A stretch of 64,000 bases of DNA from Vibrio cholerae (GCA_009728235.1 WNZI01000004.1:1-64000), one strand, 5' to 3'; positions 24,214 through 34,925 are shown, counted from the stretch's first letter. Notes: generated from the sequence alone by a model not told the origin. Program-made: numbers and translations.

Positions 24214-25029
24214 TCAGGCGGCGGGCTCGTCATCGTGATCGATCAGGCGGCCCGGCAGCTTCTGGGCGGCATCCTGGTCGATGAGCCACAGCGTCTTCGC
24301 GACACCGCGTGCTCCCGCGGCCGGCACCTGCACGTGACCGGCGCCGGCGAGGGCGAGCCCCACCGCTCCGGCCTTGTCGCTGCCGCTCACGGACAGCCAG
24401 ACCTCCCGCGCTGTGTTGATGGCCTCGAGCGTGAGCGAGATGCGCTGGGGCGGCGGCTTCGGGGCATCGGGGACACCGACCGTCGTCGCGCCCTTGGTCC
24501 GGATGCCGGCCATCTCCGGGAAGAGCGAGGCGACGTGCGCGTCGGGTCCGACCCCCAGCAGGAGGACATCGAAGCGGGGCAGGCGCGGGTCGGGCTGGTC
24601 GATCGCCTCGTCCGCCGCCCGTTCGGCCCGTGCCGCGGCGGCCAGCTGTTCGGCGTAGTCGACCGCGGCCGCGTTCTCGTCCGGGAACTCGTCCCTGGAG
24701 CCGAACTCGTGGATCTTGACAGGATCCACCGCGATGCGGTCGAGGAGGGCTGCCCGCGCCTGGACCGCGTTGCGGTCAGGGTCCTCGCCACGCAGGAACC
24801 GCTCGTCGCCCCACCAGAAGTGCACGTTCGCCCAGTCCACGGCGGTGTGCGCCGGGGATTCGGCCACGGCCTGGAGCGCCGCGGTACCGATCGAGCCTCC
24901 CGTGAGGACCACGGTCGCCGTGCCGCGGTCGCTCTGGACGTCGACGAGGCGGGTGATCAGTCGAGCCGCGACGGCGGCCGCGAGCGAGCTCTGCGAGGGG
25001 TGGATGCTGACTTTCGGTTCAGCGGTCAT
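24214..25029 (-). CDS. pgl: 6-phosphogluconolactonase
   Basis: Hydrolyses 6-phosphogluconolactone, the step after Zwf. The 271-residue product belongs to the NagB/SugarP-isomerase-like Pgl family: VVLTGGSIGTAAL near residue 45, VHFWWGDERFL, and GVGPDAHVASLFP. The ATG at 25029 is preferred over codons further up because it follows the opcA stop by 4 nt and has AGGAG upstream. It is the last gene of the tkt-tal-pgi-zwf-opcA-pgl operon. Confidence 0.95.
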   Translation of the reverse strand: MTAEPKVSIHPSQSSLAAAVAARLITRLVDVQSDRGTATVVLTGGSIGTAALQAVAESPAHTAVDWANVHFWWGDERFLRGEDPDRNAVQARAALLDRIAVDPVKIHEFGSRDEFPDENAAAVDYAEQLAAAARAERAADEAIDQPDPRLPRFDVLLLGVGPDAHVASLFPEMAGIRTKGATTVGVPDAPKPPPQRISLTLEAINTAREVWLSVSGSDKAGAVGLALAGAGHVQVPAAGARGVAKTLWLIDQDAAQKLPGRLIDHDDEPAA

Positions 25030-25033
25030 TCGG

Positions 25034-25963
25034 TCACACACTCCTGAGATTGGTTCGGGCAAGGCCCTCGGTGACGACCTCTCCGAACACCTCGTCCGGG
25101 TCCAGCCGCCTCAGTTCCTCGGCGAGGCAGTCCCGCAGTCCTCGCCGCGGGAGCGAGATGCGCTGGATCGGCTGGTGTGGCTGGGTCAGCTCGGCGACGT
25201 CGTGTCCGGGCCGGTGCAGTTCGATGTCTCCACCGCTCCTGGTCAGGAGCACGCGCTTGAGCCCCGTCCCGGCCGGACCTGCGGTGATCGTCACCGGAGC
25301 GTCGAGCGCCTTGGACAGCCACGCTGCGAGGAGCACCGTACTGGGGGAGTCGGAGGCTCCTTCGACGGTGATGGCCGTGATGGGCTGATCCCCCTCCAGC
25401 TGGTCCAGGACCGCCGCGAGCTGGATGCGCCAGTTCGTCAACCGGGTCCAGGCGAGGTCGGTGTCGCCCGCGGTGTAGGTGCTGCTGATGTTGAGCAGTG
25501 CCGCCGTCGGGTCCTCCTCGTTCGCGGAGTCGGTGATCCTGCGGTGGGCGATACTGCCGATCGAGGTCTGGGAGGCCGCTGTCGGTACTCCGTGGGGCCA
25601 CCAGGCGACGATCGGAGCATCCGGCAGGAGGAGCGCGGAGACCAGCGACTCGTTCTCGTCGGAGAGTTCGCCGTAACCGCGGAGGACGATCACCTCGGAG
25701 GCACCGGCGTCACCGCCGACGCGGATCTGTCCGTCGAGCCGGGTCGGTTCGTCCCCGGACCCTTCGGCGAGGACGATGATGCGGCAGGGGTGCTCCCGGC
25801 TCGCCTCGTTCGCGGCGTCGATGGCCTCCTCCTCGAACCCGGAACGGGTGATCACGACGAGCGTCAGCACCCGGCCGAGCGCGACCACGCCGCCGCGGTC
25901 ACGCAGGGCCATCAATTCCTTGGATACCTTCGAGGTGGTGGTATCGGGAAGCTCTACGATCAT
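25034..25963 (-). CDS. opcA: Glucose-6-phosphate dehydrogenase assembly protein OpcA
   Basis: A 309-residue OpcA-family protein. OpcA binds G6PDH and is needed for its full activity in cyanobacteria and Actinobacteria. Recognisable family stretches are RVLTLVVIT near the N-terminus, CRIIVLAEG, and the central PDAPIVAWWPHGVP. No catalytic motifs are expected. It overlaps the zwf stop by 4 nt (ATGA) and is followed by pgl, the standard zwf-opcA-pgl order. Confidence 0.95.
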   Translation of the reverse strand: MIVELPDTTTSKVSKELMALRDRGGVVALGRVLTLVVITRSGFEEEAIDAANEASREHPCRIIVLAEGSGDEPTRLDGQIRVGGDAGASEVIVLRGYGELSDENESLVSALLLPDAPIVAWWPHGVPTAASQTSIGSIAHRRITDSANEEDPTAALLNISSTYTAGDTDLAWTRLTNWRIQLAAVLDQLEGDQPITAITVEGASDSPSTVLLAAWLSKALDAPVTITAGPAGTGLKRVLLTRSGGDIELHRPGHDVAELTQPHQPIQRISLPRRGLRDCLAEELRRLDPDEVFGEVVTEGLARTNLRSV

Positions 25964-27504
25964 GGCCTTCTCCAGGTTCGTCCATCGGCTGCGAGCAGCT
26001 CGTCAGCGGATGCGGGGCCCCAGCTGCCGGGCACGTAGGGTTCGGGCTGGCCGTCGAGGGACTCCCAGTACTTCTCGAACGGATCGAGGATCTTCCATGA
26101 CAGCTCCACTTCCTCCTGGCGGGGGAACAGCGGCGGTTCGCCGAGGAGGACGTCCAGGATGAGCCGCTCGTAGGCTTCGGGACTGGACTCGGTGAAGGAG
26201 TGCCCGTAGCCGAAGTCCATGGTGACATCGCGGACCTCGGTCTGCGTACCGGGCACCTTGGACCCGAACCGGATGGTCACACCCTCGTCCGGCTGGACCC
26301 GGATGACGACGGCGTTCTGACCGAAGTCCTCCTCGTTGTGGTCGCGGAACAGCAGGTTCGGCGCCCGCTTGAACACCACGGCGATCTCCGTGACCCGACG
26401 CCCCAGGCGCTTGCCGGCGCGCAGATAGAACGGCACCCCGGCCCAACGGCGCGTGTTGATGTCGAGGCGGAGCGCCGCGAAGCTCTCGGTGGTGGACTCG
26501 GACGGGATGCCGTCCTCCTCCAGGAAGCCGTTCACACGCTCGCCTCCCTGCCACCCGGCCTCGTACTGCCCCCGCGCGGAGCGTCCCGTGAGGTCGGCAG
26601 GCAGGGACACCGCTGCGAGGACCTTCTCCTTCTCGGTCCGGAGGTGATGGGCGTCGAACGAGATCGGCTCCTCCATCGCAGTCAGGGCGAGCAGCTGGAG
26701 CAGGTGGTTCTGGATGACGTCGCGGGCAGCGCCCACGCCGTCGTAATACCCCGCCCTGCTGCCGATCCCGATGTCCTCGGCCATGGTGATCTGGACGTGG
26801 TCCACGTAGTTGGCGTTCCACAGGGGCTCGAAGAGCTGGTTCGCGAACCGCAGGGCCAGGATGTTCTGGACGGTCTCCTTGCCCAGGTAGTGGTCGATCC
26901 TGAACACGGCGTCGGGAGGGAAGACCTCCTCGACGATGCTGTTCAGTTCCCGTGCCGATGCGAGGTCGTGCCCGAAGGGCTTCTCGATCACGACGCGGCG
27001 CCACTGGCCGTCGGCCGGCTGCGCCAGTCCGTGCTCCGAGAGCTTCTGGCACACGGATTCGAAGGCGTTGGGCGGGATGGACAGGTAGAACGCGTGATTG
27101 CCGCGCGTCCCCCTGCTCTGGTCCAACTCCTCGATGCACGTCTTCAGGTTCCTGAAGGCGTCGTCGTCGTCGAAGTTGCCCTGGACGAAACGGATGCCTG
27201 CGGAGAGCTGCTCCCACACCGTCTCGTTGAAGGGGGTGCGCGCGTACTGCGTCACCGACTGCTTGACCTGCTCGACGAAGTCCTCGTCGCTCCAGTCGCG
27301 CCGCCCGAATCCGACGAGCCCGAAACTCGGCGGAAGGAGCCCGCGGTTCGCCAGGTCGTAGATCGCCGGCATGAGCTTCTTGCGCGCGAGGTCGCCCGTG
27401 ACACCGAACAGGACCAGGGACGACGGCCCCGCGATCCGGCTCAGCCTCCTGTCACGGGTATCCCGCAGGGGATTGGTGGCTCTCGCCGTGGTGCTGTCAG
27501 GCAT
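25960..27504 (-). CDS. zwf: Glucose-6-phosphate 1-dehydrogenase
   Basis: Oxidises glucose 6-phosphate to 6-phosphogluconolactone, making NADPH. The 514-residue product shows the coenzyme-binding FGVTGDLARKKLMP at residues 33-46 and the active-site RIDHYLGKE with the catalytic His, plus VVIEKPFGHDL. It starts 2 nt after pgi ends and overlaps opcA by 4 nt, so translation is coupled. OpcA next door is its assembly factor. Confidence 0.98.
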   Translation of the reverse strand: MPDSTTARATNPLRDTRDRRLSRIAGPSSLVLFGVTGDLARKKLMPAIYDLANRGLLPPSFGLVGFGRRDWSDEDFVEQVKQSVTQYARTPFNETVWEQLSAGIRFVQGNFDDDDAFRNLKTCIEELDQSRGTRGNHAFYLSIPPNAFESVCQKLSEHGLAQPADGQWRRVVIEKPFGHDLASARELNSIVEEVFPPDAVFRIDHYLGKETVQNILALRFANQLFEPLWNANYVDHVQITMAEDIGIGSRAGYYDGVGAARDVIQNHLLQLLALTAMEEPISFDAHHLRTEKEKVLAAVSLPADLTGRSARGQYEAGWQGGERVNGFLEEDGIPSESTTESFAALRLDINTRRWAGVPFYLRAGKRLGRRVTEIAVVFKRAPNLLFRDHNEEDFGQNAVVIRVQPDEGVTIRFGSKVPGTQTEVRDVTMDFGYGHSFTESSPEAYERLILDVLLGEPPLFPRQEEVELSWKILDPFEKYWESLDGQPEPYVPGSWGPASADELLAADGRTWRRP

Positions 27505-27506
27505 AC

Positions 27507-29156
27507 TCAGCCGTTCTCGTGATGAGTCTCGCCGGAACCGGCAAGGGAACGGACGACGTCGCGCAGTTGTGCCACACCCGCCTCCCGGTCCGTGAGGTGC
27601 AGACGGAGGACCGGCCGGCCGTGGTCCGTGAGGACCTGCGCGTCACCGGCCGCCTGTGCGGAGATGAGTTCGCCGAACGTGAAGGGCCTGTCCGGGATGG
27701 TGAGGTCCGTACTGCTCGCACCCGTCAGCTGGAGGTACGCTCCGATCGGCGAGCCTCCCTTGTGGTACTGCCCCGTCGAGTGCAGGAAGCGCGGCCCCCA
27801 CCCGAAGGTGACGGGCCGGCCGCTGACTGCGGCGAGCGGCGAGCGGATCTCCTCGAGGTCGGCCTGGCGGTGCCGGTCGAGGTAGGCCTGCACGGAGAGG
27901 TAGCCGTTGGCCGGGAGGGCGGCGAGGAGGGCCTCGAGCGCTTCGGCGACCGTGGTGGACGATCCGAGCAGGCCGGCCTCCCCACGCACCTCGACGGCGC
28001 CGTCGACGAACGCCGCCGGCGTCGGCTCCGGCTGAGCATCCAGCAGGCCGCGCGCAGCCTTCTTCGCGGCCTCGACGTCGGGCTGGTCGAACGGATTGAT
28101 ACCCAGCAGGCGTCCGGCGACGGCGACCGCGAACTCCCACACGAACATCTGGCTGCCGAGCGTGCCGCTGACCGTCACCCGCGTTCCGTCCGTCGACTCC
28201 TCGCTCGGCGCCTCGTCGAAGGGTGCCAGGACGACCGGCAGGACGTCGCCGGCCACCCCGGCCAGTTCCGGTGCGTCCAGTGTCGCGACGACGGGAAGCA
28301 GGCCCGTGCCGAGCTTGCCCGTCGACTCCGCGATGAGCTGCTCGGCCCAGTCGGCGAATCCGGGGAGGCCCGAACCGGCGTCGGCGAACACGATCTTGTC
28401 GCGCAGGGGAGCGGTTCCCCCGAGCACGGCGCCGAGCTGCAGGCCGACGTTGTCGGCGACGTCGTCACCCAGGAACTCCGCGCTGTCCTCGGCGTCGGCG
28501 AGGAGTGTCTCGATGTCCGCACCGGCCAGGCCGGAGGGGACGAGCCCGAAGGCGGTGAGTGCCGAGTACCGGCCGCCGACCTCGGGATTGGCGTTGAAGA
28601 CCTTCCGGTATCCGGCTTTCCTCGACGCCTCGTCGAGGGGAGAGCCCGGATCGGTCACGACGATGATGCGCGATGCCGCATCGATGCCGGCGTCGGTGAA
28701 CGCCTGCTCGAACAGGCGGCGCTGCGAGTCCGTCTCCACGGTGGAGCCCGACTTCGACGACACGACGATGGCGGTGCGCTGCAGGTCCTCCTCGAGGGCC
28801 GCGCGGACCTGCTCGGGATCCGTGGCATCGAGCACGACGAGCGGTACACCCGCCTCCTTCGTGATGACCTCGGGCGCCAGTGACGAGCCGCCCATGCCGC
28901 ACAGCACGATACGGTCCACGCCTTCGGCGAGCAGGTCGGCGCGCAGCCCGGCGATCTCCGGCAGGAGGGCGCGCGAACCCTCGAACAGGTCGAGCCAACC
29001 GAGGCGGATGGAGGCTTCCGCCTCGGCATCAGCGCCCCAGAGCGTGGAATCCTTGGCCATCATGCGCGAGGCGAAACGTTCCGTGACGAGCGCGGGTACA
29101 GCCGAATCGACCGCAGTCAGTGCGGCTCCGGAAGCGGTGAGAGCGAACGAACCCAT
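27507..29156 (-). CDS. pgi: Glucose-6-phosphate isomerase
   Basis: A 549-residue isomerase with two SIS-type sugar-phosphate folds. The GMGGSSLAPEV block near residue 90, VVSSKSGSTVETD near 150 and GGRYSALTAFGLVP near 210 are conserved. It belongs to the divergent form of Pgi seen in pentose-phosphate operons of Actinobacteria and resembles the Pgi half of Tal-Pgi fusions found elsewhere. Here tal is a separate gene 5 nt upstream. A second, E. coli-type pgi may exist outside the window. Confidence 0.92.
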   Translation of the reverse strand: MGSFALTASGAALTAVDSAVPALVTERFASRMMAKDSTLWGADAEAEASIRLGWLDLFEGSRALLPEIAGLRADLLAEGVDRIVLCGMGGSSLAPEVITKEAGVPLVVLDATDPEQVRAALEEDLQRTAIVVSSKSGSTVETDSQRRLFEQAFTDAGIDAASRIIVVTDPGSPLDEASRKAGYRKVFNANPEVGGRYSALTAFGLVPSGLAGADIETLLADAEDSAEFLGDDVADNVGLQLGAVLGGTAPLRDKIVFADAGSGLPGFADWAEQLIAESTGKLGTGLLPVVATLDAPELAGVAGDVLPVVLAPFDEAPSEESTDGTRVTVSGTLGSQMFVWEFAVAVAGRLLGINPFDQPDVEAAKKAARGLLDAQPEPTPAAFVDGAVEVRGEAGLLGSSTTVAEALEALLAALPANGYLSVQAYLDRHRQADLEEIRSPLAAVSGRPVTFGWGPRFLHSTGQYHKGGSPIGAYLQLTGASSTDLTIPDRPFTFGELISAQAAGDAQVLTDHGRPVLRLHLTDREAGVAQLRDVVRSLAGSGETHHENG

Positions 29157-29161
29157 CGGTC

Positions 29162-30271
29162 TCAGCCCTTCGATGCGTCGAGTGCGGTCTGGACGGTCTC
29201 GAGGAGCTCCGACCAGCTGGCCACGAACTTGTCGAGGCCTTCGCTCTCGAGCTGGTCGACGACCTCCGTGTAGGAGATACCGAGGGCGTCCAGCTGGTTC
29301 AGGATCTCGTTGGACTCCTCGTAGGTGCCCGTGATGGTGTCCCCCTCGACGACGCCGTGGTCGGCCATCGCCTCGAGGGTCTTCTCGGGCATCGTGTTGA
29401 CGACGTTAGCCGCCACGAGCCCGGCGACGTAGAGCGTGTCAGGGAGGTTCGGGTCCTTGACGCCGGTCGATGCCCAGAGGGGACGCTGCGCGTTCGCACC
29501 GGCGGACTCGAGGACCTGCCAGCGCTCCGAGGAGAACTGCTCCTCGAAGATCTGGTAGGCGAGACGGGCGTTGGCGAGTCCGGCCTTGCCCTTGAGGGCT
29601 TTCGCATCGTCGCTGCCGACGGCATCCAGCCGGGCGTCGATCTCCGCGTCGACCCGCGATACGAAGAAGGACGCGACGGAGTGGATCCTCGTCAGGTCGT
29701 GGCCGTTCTCCCTCGCCTGCTCCAGACCCAGCAGGTAGGCGTTGATCACGGCACGGTAGCGCTCGAGGGAGAAGATCAGCGTGACGTTGACGCTGATACC
29801 CGCCGCGAGGGTCGCGGTGATGGCTTCGAGGCCCTCGATCGTCGCCGGGATTTTGATGAGCACGTTGGTGCGCTGCACCTTGGCGTGCAGGCGCTTGGCC
29901 TCGGCGATGGTGCCCTCGGCGTCGCGGGACAGACGGGGGTCGACCTCGATCGAGACGCGGCCGTCGGCGCCGTTGGTGCGCTTGGCCTCCTCGGCGAAGA
30001 TGTCGCACGCCTGGGCGACGTCGTGGGTCGTGATATCGAAGACCGCCTGGTCGACGTCGGCGCCTGCTTCCGCCAGCGCTCCGACCTGGGAGGCGTAGGA
30101 CTCGCCCTTCTTCAGCGCTGCGGCGAAGATGCTGGGGTTGGTGGTGACCCCGACGACATTCAGGTCCTCGATGAGGTGCTTGAAGGCGCCCGAGTTGATG
30201 CGCTCACGGGAGAGGTCGTCCAGCCAGATGGATACTCCGGCGGCCGAGAGGTCAGCTGTGGGTGTTGTCAT
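29162..30271 (-). CDS. tal: Transaldolase
   Basis: Moves a dihydroxyacetone unit from sedoheptulose 7-phosphate to glyceraldehyde 3-phosphate. The 369-residue product is a class I aldolase-type enzyme: [13 protein letters not shown] and GVTTNPSIF at the N-terminus, the Schiff-base Lys140 in NVLIKIPAT, and [12 protein letters not shown]. The ATG at 30271 has AAGGAG upstream. It follows tkt by 62 nt and precedes pgi by 5 nt. Confidence 0.97.
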   Translation of the reverse strand: MTTPTADLSAAGVSIWLDDLSRERINSGAFKHLIEDLNVVGVTTNPSIFAAALKKGESYASQVGALAEAGADVDQAVFDITTHDVAQACDIFAEEAKRTNGADGRVSIEVDPRLSRDAEGTIAEAKRLHAKVQRTNVLIKIPATIEGLEAITATLAAGISVNVTLIFSLERYRAVINAYLLGLEQARENGHDLTRIHSVASFFVSRVDAEIDARLDAVGSDDAKALKGKAGLANARLAYQIFEEQFSSERWQVLESAGANAQRPLWASTGVKDPNLPDTLYVAGLVAANVVNTMPEKTLEAMADHGVVEGDTITGTYEESNEILNQLDALGISYTEVVDQLESEGLDKFVASWSELLETVQTALDASKG

Positions 30272-30333
30272 GGTGTGCTCCTTGTCCGCTTCCGCGGAAG
30301 ATGGGTGCTGAACGGGGGGAGAGAATGGGCGGT

Positions 30334-32520
30334 CTACTGCTGGTCGCCGGTCTCGGTGGCGCGGTGGCCCGACGGCAGGGCCGGCGTGCCGTTCGGCGCC
30401 AGCGGATCGGAAGCGACGGCCTCGAGGGAGTCCTTCGCGGCAGCGACGACGGCCTCGGCCGTGATGCCGAACTCGCGGTAGAGCGTCTTGTAGTCGGCGG
30501 ACGCACCGAAGTGCTCGAGCGAGACGGAGCGGCCGGCATCGCCGACGAGGCCCTGCCAGCTCTGCGAGACTCCGGCTTCCACGGAGACGCGGGCCCGGAC
30601 CGTGCGTGGCAGCACGCTGTCCCGGTAGGACGCGTCCTGGGCGTTGAACCACTCCAGGCACGGCATGGACACGACGCGCGCGGAGATACCCTGCGCCTCG
30701 AGCGCCTCACGGGCCTCGACGGCGAGCTGGACCTCCGAGCCGGTGCCGATGAGGATGACGTCCGGCGATCCGTTCCTGGCTTCGGCCAGGACGTAGCCGC
30801 CCTTGGCGACTCCTTCGACCGACCCGAAGGTGTCGCCTTCGGCAGCACCCTCGCCGCGCTCGTAGGTCGGGATGTTCTGGCGGGTCAGCACGATCCCGGC
30901 AGGGTTCTCCGTGTTCTCGAGGATGGTGCGCCATGCGACGGCCACCTCGTTCGCGTCTCCCGGACGGACGACGTCCAGCCCCGGGATGGTCCGCAGCGAG
31001 GAGAGCTGCTCGACCGGCTGGTGCGTGGGGCCGTCCTCACCGAGGCCGATGGAGTCGTGCGTCCAGACGTAGATGGCGGGAACGCCCATCAGCGCGCCGA
31101 GGCGGACCGCAGGGCGCTGGTAGTCGCTGAAGATGAGGAAGGTGCCCGAGAACGCCCGCGTGCTGCTGTGCATCACGATGCCGTTGACGATGGCGGCAGC
31201 AGCGTGTTCGCGAATCCCGAAGTGGAGCACCCGGCCGTACGGATTGCCGGACCATGATCTGGTCTGACGGCTCGCGGGGATAAAGGACGGCGAGCCCTCG
31301 ATGGTGGTGTTGTTCGACTCCGCGAGGTCGGCGCTGCCGCCCCACAGCTCGGGAAGGGCCGGGCCGATGGCGGTGAGGACCTTGCCCGAGGCGGCACGCG
31401 TGGACATGTCCTTGCCCGGCTCGAACGTCGGCAGTGACGCTTCCCAGCCTTCCGGCAGGGTCCGCGCCTGGATGCGCTCGAGCAGGGCAGCCTCCTCGGC
31501 GTGTCCGGCCTTCCAGGAGTCGAAGCCCTCCTGCCAGGCGCTGTGCGCTTCGGAGCCGCGCTGGACGACGCCCCGTGCGTGCTCGAGCACCTGCGGGTCG
31601 ACGTCGAAGTGCTTCTCCGGATCGAAGCCGAGGGCTTCCTTGAGCGCTGCCACCTCGTCCTTGCCGAGCGCGGACCCGTGGATCTTGCCGGTGTTCTGCT
31701 TGTTCGGCGCGGGGTATCCGATGATGGTGCGCAGCGAGACGATGCTCGGCCTCGAGGTCTCGTTCTTCGCGGCGACGAGCGCAGCATAGAGTTCGGCCAC
31801 GTCCTCGACGTATTCGCCCGTCTTGGTCCAGTCGACGCGCTGCGTGTGCCAGCCGTAGGCCTCGTAGCGCTTGAGGACGTCCTCGGTGAAGGCGATGTCG
31901 GTGTCGTCCTCGATCGAGATGTGGTTCTCGTCGTAGATCACCACGAGGTTCCCGAGCTCCTGGTGGCCCGCGAGGGACGAGGCCTCGGCCGTCACGCCCT
32001 CCTGGAGATCGCCGTCGGAGGCGATGACCCAGATGGTGTGGTCGAAGGGGCTGGTGCCGGCGGGAGCGTCGGCGTCGAACAGGCCGCGCTGGCGGCGCTG
32101 GCCGTAGGCGAACCCGACCGACGTCGCGAGGCCCTGGCCCAGCGGGCCGGTGGTGATCTCGACACCCTTGGTGTGGCGGTACTCCGGGTGGCCGGGCGTG
32201 AGCGATCCCCACGTGCGCAGGGCCTTCAGGTCATCGAGCTCGAGGCCGTAACCGGCCAGGTAGAGCTGGATGTAGAGGGTCAGCGAGGTGTGGCCGGGGG
32301 AGAGGACGAAGCGGTCGCGGCCGGTCCACTCGGGGTCCGAAGGATCGTGCCGCATCAGCTTCTGGAACAGGAGGTAGGCCGCCGGCGCCAGGCTCATCGC
32401 CGTTCCGGGGTGACCGTTACCCACCTTCTCCACGGCGTCCGCGGCGAGAATGCGGACTGTGTCGACCGCCTTCTGGTCGAGTTCGGTCCAGGTCAGTTCC
32501 TGCTGCTGCGTCTGTGGCAC
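30334..32520 (-). CDS. tkt: Transketolase
   Basis: A thiamine-diphosphate enzyme transferring two-carbon units between pentose, heptose and triose phosphates. The 728-residue product shows [13 protein letters not shown], the SPGH and GPLGQG motifs, the ThDP-binding GDGDLQEG-type stretch (here SDGDLQEGV), and the pyrimidine-domain region [19 protein letters not shown]. The GTG at 32520 gives the family N-terminus ([14 protein letters not shown]) and has GAGGGG upstream; an in-frame GTG at 32598 would add 26 poorly conserved residues. It is the first gene of the pentose-phosphate operon, divergent from ctaB. Confidence 0.96.
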   Translation of the reverse strand: MPQTQQQELTWTELDQKAVDTVRILAADAVEKVGNGHPGTAMSLAPAAYLLFQKLMRHDPSDPEWTGRDRFVLSPGHTSLTLYIQLYLAGYGLELDDLKALRTWGSLTPGHPEYRHTKGVEITTGPLGQGLATSVGFAYGQRRQRGLFDADAPAGTSPFDHTIWVIASDGDLQEGVTAEASSLAGHQELGNLVVIYDENHISIEDDTDIAFTEDVLKRYEAYGWHTQRVDWTKTGEYVEDVAELYAALVAAKNETSRPSIVSLRTIIGYPAPNKQNTGKIHGSALGKDEVAALKEALGFDPEKHFDVDPQVLEHARGVVQRGSEAHSAWQEGFDSWKAGHAEEAALLERIQARTLPEGWEASLPTFEPGKDMSTRAASGKVLTAIGPALPELWGGSADLAESNNTTIEGSPSFIPASRQTRSWSGNPYGRVLHFGIREHAAAAIVNGIVMHSSTRAFSGTFLIFSDYQRPAVRLGALMGVPAIYVWTHDSIGLGEDGPTHQPVEQLSSLRTIPGLDVVRPGDANEVAVAWRTILENTENPAGIVLTRQNIPTYERGEGAAEGDTFGSVEGVAKGGYVLAEARNGSPDVILIGTGSEVQLAVEAREALEAQGISARVVSMPCLEWFNAQDASYRDSVLPRTVRARVSVEAGVSQSWQGLVGDAGRSVSLEHFGASADYKTLYREFGITAEAVVAAAKDSLEAVASDPLAPNGTPALPSGHRATETGDQQ

Positions 32521-33001
32521 GTTTCCGGGCCCCTCTCTGTCCGGAACGGCCGCCGACGGGAGAGTGCCTGCAGGCACGCCGTCGGGCTGGCCGTTCACCG
32601 TTGAATCGTGCGAAGTTCGGCTCCGACCGGGACAGCACGCGATCCGGAGCAGTTATTCCGGGCATACTTCCACAGCGGGCTTTCGAACCCACACTATCCC
32701 GTCGGGCCTGCTGACGGAGGTGGGAGTCGAAGAATGTCGCGCGTCACATTCCCCCTTGCGCGGCGCCGGTTCGCGGGTGCGGTCGGAAGGGCGCCGGAAT
32801 CCTCCCGGACGGAGAGCGTGGACTCCCGGGGCGGGCACATCAGGCGGCGCGGCAGCGTGCGGACGCCCTCGCATCCCCCGCCCGGAGGCGCGGAGTGGCC
32901 CGGCGCTGCGGAGAAACCGCTCGGACCGCCAATTTCTACACAGCGTAAAAGGGTATGATGGGGTCTGTCTTTTACTCCGGAAGAAACGAAAGTGTTGCCT
33001 T
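32521..33001. other. Divergent intergenic region between tkt and ctaB
   Basis: 481 bp with no convincing coding sequence on either strand. The right end holds the ctaB promoter (TATGAT at 32954-32959). The tkt promoter must lie in the left part, but no hexamer pair stands out. No riboswitch motif, including the thiamine box, is seen ahead of tkt. Confidence 0.6.
32954..32959 (+). promoter_or_regulatory. -10 box of the ctaB promoter
   Basis: TATGAT in an AT-richer patch, about 43 nt before the ctaB GTG; AATTTC 17 nt upstream is a weak -35 candidate. It is the closest match to the vegetative consensus in the window. Confidence 0.55.
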
Positions 33002-33946
33002 GTGAAGACCCAGCAGGCTCCTGCTCCGGCACGTCCCCCGCAGGCGCGTGGAGGTTTCGGCCGCAAAGCGAAGGCGTACGTCGCCCTGACGAAGCCTCGC
33101 GTGATCGAGCTGCTGCTGGTGACGACGCTCCCCACGATGATCTTCGCCCAGGGCGGTTTCCCCCCGATCGGTCTGATCGTGGCAACCATGGTCGGCGGAG
33201 CCCTTGCGGCCGGTAGCGCCGGAGCATTCAACTGCTACATCGACCGTGACATCGACAAGCTGATGCACCGCACGGAGAACCGGCCCCTCGTGACGGGAGA
33301 GGTGACTCCCCGGGAGGCCCTCGTGTTCTCGTGGCTGCTCGGCATCGTTGCGATCATCGTGCTCTGGTTCGGCGCCAATCCTCTTGCGGGCCTGCTCGGA
33401 GTGGCGGCGATCTTCCTGTACGTCGTCGTCTACACGCTGGTCCTCAAGCGCCGCACGTCGCAGAACATCGTCTGGGGCGGGGCCGCGGGCTGCATGCCCG
33501 TCCTGATCGCCTGGGCGGCCGTCACCAGCTCGATCGAATGGCCCGCCGTCGTGCTGTTCCTCATCATCTTCCTCTGGACGCCCCCGCACTACTGGCCCCT
33601 GTCCATGAAGTACAGCGACGACTACAACGCTGCCAGCGTGCCGATGCTCGGTGCCATCGCAGGCGCCCGGGCCGTCTCGGTGCAGGTCGTCCTCTACGCC
33701 TGGGCGATGGTGGCGTGCTCGCTCCTGCTGGTGCCCGCCGGCGCCGGGTGGGTGTACTCGGTCGCCGCCGTCGTGGGAGGTGCCTGGTTCATCCGCGAGT
33801 CCCACCGGCTGTATTCGCTCGCCAAGCAGGGGGACCTGAGCAACAAGGCGGCGATGAAGGTGTTCCACGGCTCCATCAGCTACCTGACCGTGCTGTTCCT
33901 CGCCCTCGCGATCGACCCGTTCGTCGGTTCGGCGATCCTTTCCTGA
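33002..33946 (+). CDS. ctaB: Protoheme IX farnesyltransferase (heme O synthase)
   Basis: Attaches a farnesyl group to heme B to give heme O, the first step to the heme A of cytochrome oxidase. The 314-residue protein is a UbiA-family membrane enzyme with about nine helices; the prenyl-diphosphate motifs [15 protein letters not shown] and [13 protein letters not shown] are both present, together with TPPHYWPL. The GTG at 33002 gives a polar N-terminus before [10 protein letters not shown]. ctaA, the next pathway enzyme, lies 1.1 kb away on the other strand. Confidence 0.97.
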   Translation: MKTQQAPAPARPPQARGGFGRKAKAYVALTKPRVIELLLVTTLPTMIFAQGGFPPIGLIVATMVGGALAAGSAGAFNCYIDRDIDKLMHRTENRPLVTGEVTPREALVFSWLLGIVAIIVLWFGANPLAGLLGVAAIFLYVVVYTLVLKRRTSQNIVWGGAAGCMPVLIAWAAVTSSIEWPAVVLFLIIFLWTPPHYWPLSMKYSDDYNAASVPMLGAIAGARAVSVQVVLYAWAMVACSLLLVPAGAGWVYSVAAVVGGAWFIRESHRLYSLAKQGDLSNKAAMKVFHGSISYLTVLFLALAIDPFVGSAILS

Positions 33947-34025
33947 TCCTCAGCTTGACGGGCGCTCGCTCGCGGCCCGCAGGCGGTGCCGCCCGCGTGA
34001 CCCACCTGGCCCTAGGCTGGGCAGC

Positions 34026-34925
34026 ATGGATTTCACCGGACTGATCGCCTACCCCGTCACACCGTTCTCCACCGACGGGGGACTCTCCCTCGAGGACTTC
34101 CGGCTCCTGATCGACGACCTGGCAGGATCCGGGGTCGACGCGATCACCGTCCTCGGCTCGTCCGGGAGCTTCGCCTACCTCGACCGGTCGGAGCGCTCGA
34201 CCCTGGCGCGGACCGCGCTGGCGACTGTGGACGGGCGGCTGCCGGTAGCGGTCGGCATCAGTTCCGTGGGAACGCGCGAGGTGCTCGATTCCGCCGTCGA
34301 TGCGCAGGCCGCGGGAGCCTCCGGTCTCGTCCTGTCCCCGGTCTCGTACGTTCCGCTCACGGACGACGAGGTGATCGCCCAGGTGCAGGCGGTCTGCGCG
34401 GAGACCGATCTGCCGATCTGTCTCTACAACAACCCCGGCACCACCCAGTTCGACTACTCGCTGCAGGTGGTCGCGGAACTGTCCGCACTGCCCGGCGTCG
34501 TCGCCTTCAAGGACACGGCGGCCGATGCCGCCGCGTTCAATGCCCGGCACGCGGAACTCTCAGCACTCGTCCCAGGGACCTTCAGCCACGGCGTGAGCGG
34601 TGACCTCCTGATGATGACGGGTGAGGTCGCTGCGGATGCGTGGCACAGTGGTCCGGCCGCGCTCCTGCCGGCGTACTACGGGCGGTTGCGTGCAGCCGTC
34701 GTCGCCGGTGACCGCCTCGCGGTCGACCGTGTGCGGCACGTCCTCGCACCCCTCGTGGACCATGTCGCGGGCCTTCGCAAGATCAGCGGGCTGCACCTCC
34801 TCGCCCGGGCCTGCGGTATCGCCGCCGGTGATCCCCGCGCACCCCTGCTGCCCAGCCCCGGTTCGGAGCTGCGCGAGCTCGGGCGGCTGCTCGACCTTCT
34901 GGAGAGCGAGTTCGAGGACGACTGA
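34026..34925 (+). CDS. Dihydrodipicolinate synthase (DapA)/N-acetylneuraminate lyase family protein
   Basis: A 299-residue TIM-barrel class I aldolase. It has the GSSGSFAYLDRSER substrate loop (usually GTTGE in true DapA), the catalytic Tyr in CLYNNPG, and the Schiff-base Lys in VAFKDTA. The changed loop and its place between heme genes argue against lysine synthesis; the reaction is unknown, though aldol cleavage or condensation with a 2-oxo acid such as pyruvate is the family rule. TAGGCT (34013-34018) ends 7 nt before the ATG, consistent with a leaderless message. Confidence 0.88.
   Translation: MDFTGLIAYPVTPFSTDGGLSLEDFRLLIDDLAGSGVDAITVLGSSGSFAYLDRSERSTLARTALATVDGRLPVAVGISSVGTREVLDSAVDAQAAGASGLVLSPVSYVPLTDDEVIAQVQAVCAETDLPICLYNNPGTTQFDYSLQVVAELSALPGVVAFKDTAADAAAFNARHAELSALVPGTFSHGVSGDLLMMTGEVAADAWHSGPAALLPAYYGRLRAAVVAGDRLAVDRVRHVLAPLVDHVAGLRKISGLHLLARACGIAAGDPRAPLLPSPGSELRELGRLLDLLESEFEDD

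Noticed and set aside
32608..32958. 116-codon open frame in the tkt-ctaB spacer
   Set aside because: Pro/Arg/Gly-rich composition, no ribosome-binding site and overlap with the ctaB promoter.
32521..33001. Thiamine (TPP) riboswitch ahead of transketolase
   Set aside because: The conserved CUGAGA and ACCUGA elements are not found on the minus strand of this region.
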